7,957 bases of DNA, taken from Acidobacteriota bacterium (lineage in GTDB: Bacteria > Acidobacteriota > Terriglobia > Bryobacterales > Bryobacteraceae). The translations under genes were made by a program, and so were the position numbers. The notes beneath the pieces are model-generated. The model was not told the DNA's origin and made no database searches. It saw only the letters and a program-made list of their open reading frames with translations. Positions 1 to 6,636 of this stretch are shown piece after piece. The DNA is taken from the NCBI GenBank assembly GCA_026394095.1, contig JAPKYY010000206.1, positions 1 to 7,957 of the forward strand. The letters are read 5' to 3'. Positions within the stretch are counted from its first letter, which is position 1. Each line of letters opens with the position of its first letter.

Positions 1-237
1 AAAGTGAATATGGGCATCATTAAAGCCCGGCATGGCGAAGCGCCCGCGAAGGTCGATCGTTTGCTTCGCCTTGCGCTTTTCTGCTTCGGCGCCGAGTGCA
101 ACAATGCGGCCCTGACTGACGGCAACAGCAGTGGTGCGCCCTTCGCCGGTCCAGATCTTGCCATTTCGCAGGAGTAGATCTACATTTTGCCCATGGGCGG
201 CAATCGCAATCAGAAGCACAAATGCAAGGCATCTCAT
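1..237 (-). CDS. Exported metal-dependent amidohydrolase, N-terminal 79 residues (partial at window edge)
   Basis: Only the N-terminus is in the window; the gene runs off the left edge. Residues 1-17 form a signal peptide (a short basic start, a hydrophobic run FVLLIAIAA, then AHGQ), so the enzyme is probably periplasmic. Residues 19-50 (VDLLLRNGKIWTGEGR, then GRIVALG) are the small beta domain that precedes the barrel in amidohydrolases. PGFNDAHIHF at 70-79 carries the HxH metal-binding motif (His76, His78). This start fits the Amidohydro_3 (YtcJ-like) or imidazolonepropionase-like groups, which hydrolyse C-N bonds; the substrate cannot be told from the N-terminus. The ATG at 235-237 is chosen because it sits directly before the signal peptide; a weak GGA lies upstream. 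The gene diverges from gatB with 37 bases between start codons. The superfamily call is firm, the subfamily is not. Confidence 0.88.
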   Translation of the reverse strand, partial: MRCLAFVLLIAIAAHGQNVDLLLRNGKIWTGEGRTTAVAVSQGRIVALGAEAEKRKAKQTIDLRGRFAMPGFNDAHIHF

Positions 238-274
238 AGCGGTCCAGATTAGCAGCTATGCCAGAATAAAGGCT

Positions 275-1756
275 ATGTCCACTGCTGATGTGGCGCTTCC
301 GACGCCGGAACAGGTAGCTAAATACGAGCCTGTGATTGGCCTCGAAGTGCATTGCCAACTTGCCACCAATACGAAGATTTTTTGCGGCTGCCCGACCAGT
401 TTCGGGGAAGACCCGAATTCCAATACCTGCCCTGTCTGCCTGGCACTGCCCGGGGCGCTGCCTGTACTGAGCAGACAGGCCGTTGAACTCGCCGTGCAGG
501 GCTCGCTCGCGCTGCATTGCGAAATCAGCCCGAGATCCATTTTTGCCCGCAAGAACTACTTCTACCCGGACTTGCCCAAGGGCTATCAGATCTCCCAATA
601 CGACCAGCCTCTGGCCGAACATGGCTACGTCGACGTGGAGATCGAAGGCGTTGGCAAGCGCATCGGCGTAACCCGCGTCCACATGGAAGACGACGCCGGC
701 AAGAGCTCGCACGACGGCTTCAAAGATTCTGAAAAGTACAGCTACGTCGATCTGAACCGCGCCGGCACACCGCTGATCGAAATCGTCAGCGAGCCCGACA
801 TGCGGAATTCAGACGAGGCTTACGCCTATCTGACCGAAATCAAGCAGGCAATGCAGTTCATCGGCGTATCGACTTGCGACATGGAAAAAGGCCAACTGCG
901 GTGTGACGCCAACGTGAGCGTGCGCCTGAAGGGCGCCGAAAAGCTTGGCACCAAGGTGGAAATCAAGAATCTGAACAGCTTCCGCCACGTGAAGTTGGGG
1001 ATTGAATACGAGATCCTGCGCCAGATTGGCCTGATCGAAGCCGGCCAGCGCGTACGCCAGCAAACCCGTTTGTTTAACCCGGATTCCGGCGAAACAACGC
1101 TGATGCGTGACAAGGAAGAAGCGGCCGATTACCGTTACTTCCCCGAGCCCGACCTACTACCGTTGGTGGTGACTGAAGAATGGAAAAACGAGCTGGCCGC
1201 AAAGATGCCAGAACTTCCGGCAGACCGGCGGGCCCGCTTCATCAGCGCCTATGGCTTGAAGGAATATGACGCGAACGTTCTAACCCAGACGCGCGCAATG
1301 GCCGACTACTACGAGCGAGCAGCAAAGTCGTCTCCAGACCCCAAGATGGCCGCCAATTGGGTAATGGGCGACCTGATGGGTCTGCTCAACAGCCTTGGCA
1401 AAGACATCGCCGAATCGACGATTCCGCCCGAGAGTCTGGGCGAACTCCTGGGCCTGATCCAGAGTGGCGAGCTTTCCGGCAAACTGGCCAAAGAAATCTT
1501 CCCCAAGATGTTCTCAGAAGGCCTCTCGCCCAAGTTCATCATGGAGCGCGATGGCCTGAAGCAAATTTCTGACACCGGTGCCCTCGACAAGATCATCGAT
1601 GAAGTGTTGGCAGCAAATCCGAAACAGGTCGAGCAGTACAAGGGCGGCAAGACTACCGTCATTGGCTTCCTCGTCGGTGCGGTGATGAAGGCCAGCAAGG
1701 GTCAGGCTAATCCTGGCTCGGTCAATGAGATGTTGAAGGCAAAGCTGGACTCGTGA
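275..1756 (+). CDS. gatB: Aspartyl/glutamyl-tRNA(Asn/Gln) amidotransferase subunit B
   Basis: GatB binds mischarged Glu-tRNA(Gln) or Asp-tRNA(Asn) in the cytoplasmic GatCAB complex, phosphorylates the acyl side chain and completes its amidation with ammonia from GatA. The 493-residue protein has normal family length. YEPVIGLEVHCQL at 17-29 opens the catalytic domain. Cys37, Cys39, Cys52 and Cys55 (FCGC and CPVC) form the usual zinc cluster. KNYFYPDLPKGYQISQYD at 93-110, HMEDDAGK at 136-143 and the signature VDLNRAGTPLIEI at 158-170 are all present. Residues from about 345 to the end, with NWVMGDL (361-367) and VIGFLVGAVMKASKGQANP (462-480), are the helical and YqeY-like tRNA-binding part. The open frame continues upstream to 131, but the ATG at 275 is preferred because MSTADVALPTPEQVAKYEPVIGLE matches family N-termini and the extension would overlap the amidohydrolase. 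A short AAAGG lies just upstream. gatA and gatC are not in the window. The stop overlaps the next start. Confidence 0.97.
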   Translation: MSTADVALPTPEQVAKYEPVIGLEVHCQLATNTKIFCGCPTSFGEDPNSNTCPVCLALPGALPVLSRQAVELAVQGSLALHCEISPRSIFARKNYFYPDLPKGYQISQYDQPLAEHGYVDVEIEGVGKRIGVTRVHMEDDAGKSSHDGFKDSEKYSYVDLNRAGTPLIEIVSEPDMRNSDEAYAYLTEIKQAMQFIGVSTCDMEKGQLRCDANVSVRLKGAEKLGTKVEIKNLNSFRHVKLGIEYEILRQIGLIEAGQRVRQQTRLFNPDSGETTLMRDKEEAADYRYFPEPDLLPLVVTEEWKNELAAKMPELPADRRARFISAYGLKEYDANVLTQTRAMADYYERAAKSSPDPKMAANWVMGDLMGLLNSLGKDIAESTIPPESLGELLGLIQSGELSGKLAKEIFPKMFSEGLSPKFIMERDGLKQISDTGALDKIIDEVLAANPKQVEQYKGGKTTVIGFLVGAVMKASKGQANPGSVNEMLKAKLDS

Positions 1757-2829
1757 TTCGTTTCATAATTCTGTTTGTTGTGACCCTGGCTGCTTACGCG
1801 CAGAAGGATGTTCTGCCGATGCGCTTTGCGAATCTGCCGGCTTGTGCGGGGCCAAGTGCCACGCCCAGGCCCAAAGCCGAAGCCGATGGCAGTACCCTGC
1901 TGATGCGTGTGCAGGATCCAAGCGGGGCAGCTATCGAGATCTGGTGCGCAAAAGAAGCCGCTGGTTTCAACTACCAGTACCGCGTTGCCGGGCCGGCGGG
2001 AGGCTCCGTGTTGCTGGATCGCTGCCAGCTGGCCGACGGCATCAATTCGGCCGGGGTGGAGCATCAGGGGCCAGTTGCTGAGGCAGCTTTGCCCAATGGC
2101 GGGCAATGGCTGCGTACGGCAGGCAAGCTGACGCGTTTCCTGCATCACAATTGGGATTCGCGTGCCGGCCATCACAGCGTCTATGACTTCAGCCGGCAGC
2201 AGATCACAACCTACGCAACCGTTGCCGTGAAAGATCCGGCAGGGCGCTGGGTCCGCGCTTTTGTCGATGTCAATTCGTTGCCATTGCGCCAGGTTTCAGA
2301 CTCTGCCTCGATGGGCAAGAATCTTCCAGAACGCATTTTCGATCCGAACCGGGTGACTTGCCTGACGGCTCTGGCCGACGAAGGAATGCGCATCCACGAT
2401 GAAGAAGTGAACGCGTTTGTTGGCCCGCAGCAGCCAGGCAAACTGACGGTAGCCTGGCCGGAATCCAGCCCGATCGACAAGCTGGACTTTGATGCGGCGC
2501 GGCGAGAGTTGCGCTTGAAATTGCTGCCCGGCACCCGCAAGGCGATTGTCTCAATCGCTATTCCACGAACGATGCTCGGCATGGGCAAAGAGCTCTCTCA
2601 CGTGCGGCTCGACGGTCGCTTTGTCGATAGCGACGAGACCACAACCGCCACGCACAAGTCGATCCGATTCCTGGTGGATGAACCCGTGAGAGAAGTATTG
2701 CTGACCGAGAGTCAGGGCTTTCCTTTCTTTGCCGTAAGCGGCATCGCTCTGGTAGGCGCAATCATTATCGGTGGCGTAATCGGCATGCTCTTCCGCCGCA
2801 AACTCCCGCCCGTGCCCGACGAAGACTAA
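1753..2829 (+). CDS. Hypothetical exported protein with C-terminal membrane anchor
   Basis: I do not recognise a family. The 358-residue product starts with a signal peptide (MIRFIILFVVTLAAYAQ, cleavage likely after Ala16 or nearby). A large extracytoplasmic region follows, rich in beta-strand-like alternation, with four cysteines (31, 65, 91, 203). Residues 325-347 are one hydrophobic helix (FFAVSGIALVGAIIIGGVIGMLF), followed by RRK and a short acidic cytoplasmic tail. The expected topology is type I: exported domain outside, C-terminus inside. A stretch at 265-290 (IVSIAIPRTMLG, then VRLDGRF) resembles the juxtamembrane beta module of some surface-anchored archaeal and bacterial proteins; this is a weak impression only. 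The GTG start at 1753 overlaps the gatB TGA as GTGA, which implies translational coupling. An ATG at 1819 would remove the signal peptide, so GTG is preferred. The gene ends 11 bases before the next ATG. Confidence 0.85.
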   Translation: MIRFIILFVVTLAAYAQKDVLPMRFANLPACAGPSATPRPKAEADGSTLLMRVQDPSGAAIEIWCAKEAAGFNYQYRVAGPAGGSVLLDRCQLADGINSAGVEHQGPVAEAALPNGGQWLRTAGKLTRFLHHNWDSRAGHHSVYDFSRQQITTYATVAVKDPAGRWVRAFVDVNSLPLRQVSDSASMGKNLPERIFDPNRVTCLTALADEGMRIHDEEVNAFVGPQQPGKLTVAWPESSPIDKLDFDAARRELRLKLLPGTRKAIVSIAIPRTMLGMGKELSHVRLDGRFVDSDETTTATHKSIRFLVDEPVREVLLTESQGFPFFAVSGIALVGAIIIGGVIGMLFRRKLPPVPDED

Positions 2830-2840
2830 ACTAACGGGTG

Positions 2841-3488
2841 ATGATCCCAAAGTTTCTATTGGCCCTGCTGGTTCTGCTCCTGACAAGTTGTTCGTCGCTC
2901 TATTACAACGCGATGGAGAAGATTGGCAAGGAAAAGCGCGACATTCTCGTGCAGCGTATCGTCGATGGCAAGAAGGACCAGGAGGCCGCCAAGAAGCAAC
3001 TCAAAACAACGCTCGAAGCGTTTCAGGAGTTAACAGGCTTTGAAGGTGGCAACCTCGAGAAGGTCTACAAGAAGCTGAACGGCGAATTCGTCGATTCCGA
3101 GAAGCGCGCGAAAGATCTTTCTGATCGCATCGCCAGCATCGACCAGGTAGCCAAAGATCTCTTCACTGAATGGGACACAGAGATCTCTGGGATGAAGGAC
3201 AAAAGCCTTCGCACTCGCAGTCAACAGATGTTGCGCGAGACCCGCGCCCGCCACCAGCAGTACATCAGGCGCATGCAACAAACCGACAAGAAGATGCAGC
3301 CCGTATTGCAGGGCTTTCGGGATCAGGTGCTCTTTCTCAAGCACAATCTGAATGCCAAGGCGATTGGTTCGCTAAAGACAACTGCCGCGAAAATGGACGG
3401 TGAAGTGGGTGTGTTGATTCAGGATATTGAGGGGTCCATGCGCGAAGCCGATAGCTTCATCGACTCGCTCAAGACAACGGAATCCTAA
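2841..3488 (+). CDS. DUF2959 family outer-membrane-type lipoprotein
   Basis: The 215-residue product begins MIPKFLLALLVLLLTSC, a lipoprotein signal peptide with lipobox LTSC and lipidated Cys17. Serines at +2 and +3 would favour outer-membrane sorting under the E. coli rule. The mature part closely follows the DUF2959 pattern as I remember it: YYNAMEKIGKEKRDILVQR at 21-39, FEGGNLEKVYKKLN at 67-80, SDRIASIDQVAKDLFTEWD at 94-112, LRETRARHQQ at 131-140 and FLKHNLNAKAIGSL at 165-178. It is highly charged and almost certainly mostly helical coiled coil. The function of DUF2959 proteins is unknown; a role in the periplasm or at the outer membrane is inferred from the lipid anchor. A GTG at 2838 directly before the ATG could add one residue; ATG 2841 is preferred as the stronger codon. 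The gene lies 11 bases after the anchored protein gene, and the sulfatase ATG follows its TAA with no gap, so all are probably one transcript from gatB. Confidence 0.92.
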   Translation: MIPKFLLALLVLLLTSCSSLYYNAMEKIGKEKRDILVQRIVDGKKDQEAAKKQLKTTLEAFQELTGFEGGNLEKVYKKLNGEFVDSEKRAKDLSDRIASIDQVAKDLFTEWDTEISGMKDKSLRTRSQQMLRETRARHQQYIRRMQQTDKKMQPVLQGFRDQVLFLKHNLNAKAIGSLKTTAAKMDGEVGVLIQDIEGSMREADSFIDSLKTTES

Positions 3489-4651
3489 ATGCTGCGCCGA
3501 AGCTTCCTTGCTGGAACTGCCTCTGCATTGCTGGCACAGCCACGCCGCAAGCCAAACGTAATTGTGATCCTTGCCGATGACCTCGGCTACGGCGAACTCG
3601 GTTTTCAGGGACACTCTGACTTTGCCACTCCGCATCTGGATTCCATCGCAAAGAGTGGCGTGAGATTCACCAATGGCTACGTCTCGGCCCCCTTCTGTTG
3701 CCCTTCGCGTGCGGGCTTGATGACTGGCCGCTACCAAACCCGTTTTGGCCACGAAATGAACGTCGTGGGCAAGAAGAATCTCGATCCGAAGATCGGCCTG
3801 CCGCTAACAGAACGAACGATGGCCAATCATTTTCAGGATGCTGGCTACCGGACAGGCCTGGTAGGCAAATGGCATCTCGGCACCAGCGAAAAATTTCACC
3901 CTATGAGCCGCGGCTTCGATGAATTCTACGGCTTCTTGCACGAGGGGCACTTCTACTATACACCGCCCTATCGCGGTGCCGTCACCAGGCTACGCGACAA
4001 CGAGCCTCCCTACGATGACGACAATCCGCTAATGCGTGGCCGCGACGTGGTGGAAGAGAAGGCCTATCTGACGGATGCGCTGGGCCGGGAGGCTAGTTCA
4101 TTTATTGATCGCAATCGCGATAAACCTTTCTTTTTGCATCTGGCATTCAATGCAATCCACAGCCCGATGCAGGCACCGGTTTCTTTGATGGGCGAGTTTG
4201 AGGGCTTGCGCGGTGAGCAGCGTCGGCTTTTTGCAGCGATGACCCGATCGATGGATAACGCGACTGGCCGCGTACTCGATACCCTGCGAGCGCAAGGGCT
4301 GGAACAGGATACGCTGATCTGTTTCCTCAGCGATAACGGTGGCCCGACGGCCGAGCTGACATCTTCAAACCCAGGAATCTCGATGGAGTAAACCTGATGC
4401 CGCATCTCGATGACCGCACTAAGCCGGTCGAGCGCGGCAGCATGTTCTGGCGTTATGGCCAGAATCTGGCGATGCGACGGGGCCAGTGGAAGGTAGTAAA
4501 ACAGCGAACGAATGATTTCCAGCTTTTTGATTTGGCAAGCGACCCCGCCGAAGCGAATGACCTATCGACTGCTAAAGCCGACACGAAGAAGCAATTGGTT
4601 GGAGAGCTCGAGACGACCAATCGTGAGATGGCTGCCCCTCTCTGGGTATAG
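3489..4651 (+). pseudogene. Tat-exported arylsulfatase-type sulfatase, disrupted by internal deletion and frameshift
   Basis: The first frame encodes 300 residues up to the TAA at 4389-4391. It starts with a Tat-like signal (LRRSFLAGTASALLA) and holds the sulfatase core: Asp30-Asp31 metal ligands, the formylglycine motif CCPSR at 70-74 (Cys70 modified), GKWHLG at 126-131, His224 in NAIHSPM, and the metal pair Asp282-Asn283 in SDNGG. After TAELTSSN the frame reads into unrelated residues and stops. From about 4379 a second frame (starting LDGVNLMPHL) gives the C-terminal part: SMFWRYGQNLAMRRGQWKVV, a FQLFDLASDPAEANDL stretch, and a typical PLW ending with TAG at 4649-4651. The expected link between these parts (the LRGxK...EGGIRVP segment and the following strand-helix, about 60-80 residues) is absent from every frame. 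It includes the lysine that normally contacts the sulfate. A net loss of 3n+1 bases is implied. Lost function is inferred; an assembly error is the alternative. Confidence 0.88.
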
Positions 4652-4656
4652 CTGCT

Positions 4657-4683
4657 CAGCGAAGACTCAATCTTTGAGCGCTG
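4657..4683. terminator. Candidate bidirectional terminator hairpin between convergent genes
   Basis: CAGCG (4657-4661) pairs with CGCTG (4679-4683), and CTCAA (4666-4670) pairs with TTGAG (4674-4678) around a TCT loop. This makes a ten-pair stem with a one-sided four-base bulge (AAGA). It lies in the 42-base gap between the sulfatase remnant and the padR stop codon, where a terminator serving both strands is expected. There is no T-tract on either side and the bulge weakens the stem, so it may only be a 3'-end stabilising structure. Confidence 0.4.
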
Positions 4684-4693
4684 CGAATGAACT

Positions 4694-5029
4694 TCATAGC
4701 TCCGATGCCTTTGCCGACAGGGCCAGCGCCATTGCTTCCACTACATCGTTCCAACTGCTGAGCTCTTGCTTGAGTCGCTTTCTGCCCGCAGGGGTCAACG
4801 TATAAAACTTGGCCCGCCGGTTGTTGTCAGAAACGCCCCACTCCGAGCTGATCAGCTCCTGGGTCTCCAATCGGCACAGAGCCGGATAAAGTGCCCCTTG
4901 TTCAATCAACAGCCCGCCGCCAGAGGTTTGTTCAATTCGCAAGAGAATTCCGTATCCATGCTGGGGGCCCAGCGAAACAGCCTTGAGGATCAGCAGGTCG
5001 AGCGTGCCGGGAAGAATGGAGGTGGGCAT
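4694..5029 (-). CDS. PadR family transcriptional repressor
   Basis: The 111-residue product is a compact PadR regulator, a cytoplasmic winged-helix DNA-binding dimer. LPGTLDLLILKAVSLGPQHG at 6-25 and YGILLRIEQ at 26-34 form the first helices. EQGALYPALCRLETQELIS at 43-61 is the recognition helix region, with the conserved LYPAL. NNRRAKFYTLTPAGRKRL at 69-86 forms the wing. The C-terminal helix at about 87-109 is the dimerisation segment and is short, as in the PadR-s1 type. In Acidobacteriota, close relatives often sit beside large ABC macrolide-type permease genes (from memory), but none is present here, so the target is unknown. The ATG at 5027-5029 follows AGGA by five bases. A strong promoter and a perfect inverted repeat directly upstream suggest autoregulation. 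The gene converges with the sulfatase remnant and lies 60 bases after garD on the same strand. Confidence 0.93.
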   Translation of the reverse strand: MPTSILPGTLDLLILKAVSLGPQHGYGILLRIEQTSGGGLLIEQGALYPALCRLETQELISSEWGVSDNNRRAKFYTLTPAGRKRLKQELSSWNDVVEAMALALSAKASEL

Positions 5030-5034
5030 AATTG

Positions 5035-5038
5035 TCCT
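5035..5038 (-). promoter_or_regulatory. Ribosome binding site of padR inside operator half-site
   Basis: On the minus strand AGGA stands five bases before the padR ATG. The same bases are the start-proximal arm of the inverted repeat (TTAGGA), so the ribosome site and the putative operator share sequence. It supports the ATG at 5027-5029 as the start. Confidence 0.6.
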
Positions 5039-5051
5039 AAATTAGTTAGGA
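5035..5051. promoter_or_regulatory. Putative PadR operator, perfect inverted repeat
   Basis: TCCTAA (5035-5040) and TTAGGA (5046-5051) form a perfect inverted repeat with a five-base AT-rich spacer. The repeat lies between the padR -10 box (sharing base 5051) and the start codon, so a dimer bound here would block transcription initiation. A related half-site, CCTAAG (5067-5072), lies in the -10/-35 spacer near the -35 box. PadR proteins commonly bind palindromes in their own promoters; that this is the PadR site is inferred from position and symmetry. Confidence 0.6.
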
Positions 5052-5079
5052 TAATAGCGCTACACCCCTAAGTTGTCAA
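5051..5079 (-). promoter_or_regulatory. Near-consensus sigma70 promoter of padR
   Basis: Read on the minus strand, TTGACA (5079-5074) is a perfect -35 box and TATTAT (5056-5051) is a -10 box with five of six consensus bases, separated by exactly 17 bases. Transcription should start near 5044, about 15 bases before the padR ATG, giving a very short leader. It lies in the 60-base gap after garD, so padR need not depend on read-through from garD. This is the only strong promoter match I found in the window. Confidence 0.8.
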
Positions 5080-5089
5080 GGAGAACAGA

Positions 5090-6619
5090 TCAGGTTACGG
5101 GCCCGGGATTAAAAGGCGCCAGAGCGTTGTGGAGACCCCAGTGATCTGCCCAGGTTTTCTTGCGCCCACTGGCGATTTCAAGGATCAGGTGAAAGAGATC
5201 CCAACCGACTTTTTCAATAGTGGCCTCGCCTGTAGCAATCCGTCCGGCATCGAGATCGATCAGATCGGGCCAGCGCTCAGCAAGTGTAGTGCGCGATGAG
5301 ACCTTGATGACCGGGGCAAGAGCAAGCCCATAAGGCGTCCCTTCGCCGGTCGTGAAGATATGCATGTTCATCGAAGCCAGTTGCTGCGTACCGCAGATGA
5401 AATCGCTTGCCGGTGTGGCGGCAAAAACGAGGCCCTTGGCCGTTACCTTCTGCCCTTGCGTAGCAACAGAGTGAATTGCACCAGTGCCTGACTTTGCAAT
5501 GCTACCCAGGCTTTTTTCAACAATGTTTACGAGGCCGCCACGCTTGTTGCCAGGTGTCGTATTGGCGCTGCGATCCGCATAGCCTCGTGCCAGATATTCG
5601 TCATACCAGCGCATCTCGCGAATCAAATCACGCGCCACATCGGGGGTGGCGCATCTCGGCGTAAGCAAATGAATCGCATCGCGAACTTCTGTCACTTCGC
5701 TGAACATGACGGTGGCGCCTGCCCGTACCAGCAAGTCTGCGGCGTAGCCGACGGCCGGGTTGCAGGTAACTCCCGAAAAGGCGTCGCTCCCGCCGCACTG
5801 CAGGCCGACTACCAGTTGAGAAGCCGGCAGGCTCTGGCGCTGACGGCGATTGAGCACCTCAAGCCGCCGCTCTGCCGCCCGCATGATGGCCGCGATCGTT
5901 TCGGCGAAGCCAAGTTCATCCTGAAGGCGGATCAGATCTGGTGCATAGTCAAAAACCGGAAAGGCCGGATCGCTCGGCAAGAGCCGGCCGGGTTGCATCT
6001 TTTCACAGCCAAGACTCACCACCAGCGGGGAATTCGCAATGTTGGCATGGCGGCTGATGTGGCCAAGTGTCGCGATCGGCACAGCGGCCCCAGGCGCATC
6101 AATGGCAACTCCGCAGCCGTAGGTATGCGTTATGGCAACAGCATCATCGACATTGCCGAAGCGCGGCAACAGCTCAGCCTTGATACGCCGAACGGCGTAA
6201 TCCACTGTAGGGGCAACACACTGCACGGTAGTAGTGATGCCCAGGATGTTCTTGGTGCCAGCGCTACCGTCGGGATTGAGATAACCATCGAATTGATAGC
6301 CATCGAGTGCAGGCAGTGCGGCAGGCACCTCCGTCGCCAGCGCAAGCTCGTCGAGATTCGGTGCTGGCGGCATCAAAACCAGATCTTCGCGCACCCAGGA
6401 TCCAGCTGCCAGACTCCGCCGGGCATGGCCGATTACCTGTCCGTAGCGCAAGATCGGTTCGCCTTCAGCCAGATCCTGAAGTGTCACCTTATGGGCTTGC
6501 GGCGTGTCTTCCTTGAGCGTGAGGCCGTCAGCAAAACGCGCGCCAGCCTGCAGGCCGCCCGGGTTGACAATGATTGCGACGTTGTCGCGTGCGTGAACTT
6601 TTACGAAAAGAGGGTCCAA
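5090..6619 (-). CDS. garD: Galactarate dehydratase (D-galactarate to 5-dehydro-4-deoxy-D-glucarate)
   Basis: This 509-residue cytoplasmic enzyme belongs to the UxaA/GarD family of metal-dependent sugar-acid dehydratases. It tracks E. coli GarD (about 523 residues, from memory) along nearly its whole length. [15 protein letters not shown] at 5-19 and [10 protein letters not shown] at 57-66 form the N-terminal SAF domain. [20 protein letters not shown] at 112-131, [18 protein letters not shown] at 165-182, SLGCEKMQP at 202-210, [20 protein letters not shown] at 274-293, [18 protein letters not shown] at 305-322 and the closing [16 protein letters not shown] at 494-509 are all family blocks. The strong GarD likeness favours galactarate over altronate as substrate. 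The start is probably TTG at 6617-6619: the in-frame stop at 6629-6631 leaves no upstream ATG, and the next codons already match the conserved domain. No good Shine-Dalgarno precedes it. It diverges from the oxidoreductase 17 bases away. The downstream aldolase and transporter are not here. Confidence 0.93.
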   Translation of the reverse strand: MDPLFVKVHARDNVAIIVNPGGLQAGARFADGLTLKEDTPQAHKVTLQDLAEGEPILRYGQVIGHARRSLAAGSWVREDLVLMPPAPNLDELALATEVPAALPALDGYQFDGYLNPDGSAGTKNILGITTTVQCVAPTVDYAVRRIKAELLPRFGNVDDAVAITHTYGCGVAIDAPGAAVPIATLGHISRHANIANSPLVVSLGCEKMQPGRLLPSDPAFPVFDYAPDLIRLQDELGFAETIAAIMRAAERRLEVLNRRQRQSLPASQLVVGLQCGGSDAFSGVTCNPAVGYAADLLVRAGATVMFSEVTEVRDAIHLLTPRCATPDVARDLIREMRWYDEYLARGYADRSANTTPGNKRGGLVNIVEKSLGSIAKSGTGAIHSVATQGQKVTAKGLVFAATPASDFICGTQQLASMNMHIFTTGEGTPYGLALAPVIKVSSRTTLAERWPDLIDLDAGRIATGEATIEKVGWDLFHLILEIASGRKKTWADHWGLHNALAPFNPGPVT

Positions 6620-6628
6620 TTCGATAGT
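6600..6628 (+). promoter_or_regulatory. Candidate promoter of the oxidoreductase gene, possibly giving a leaderless mRNA
   Basis: TTTACG (6600-6605) and GATAGT (6623-6628) each match four of six sigma70 consensus bases with a 17-base spacer. Initiation would fall about one to three bases before the ATG at 6637, so the message would have almost no leader. This agrees with the lack of a Shine-Dalgarno before that ATG. The -35 box lies inside the first codons of garD. The boxes are weak and the match could be chance. Confidence 0.35.
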
Positions 6629-6636
6629 CTAGTCGT

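Noticed and set aside
131..274. In-frame upstream extension of gatB by 48 residues
   Set aside because: It would overlap the N-terminus of the divergent amidohydrolase, has no family likeness, and the ATG at 275 matches known GatB N-termini.
20..712. Open frame of 230 codons on the minus strand covering the gatB start
   Set aside because: It lies across two better supported genes in other frames and its product resembles nothing.
4365..4391. Programmed ribosomal frameshift joining the two sulfatase halves
   Set aside because: A frameshift alone would not restore the missing linking segment with its conserved lysine and EGGIRVP motif, and no clear slippery heptamer with a following structure was seen.
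4397..4651. Independent small gene starting at ATG 4397
   Set aside because: The sequence is the C-terminal tail of a sulfatase (WRYGQN and PLW ending), and homology begins upstream of that ATG, so it is part of the pseudogene.
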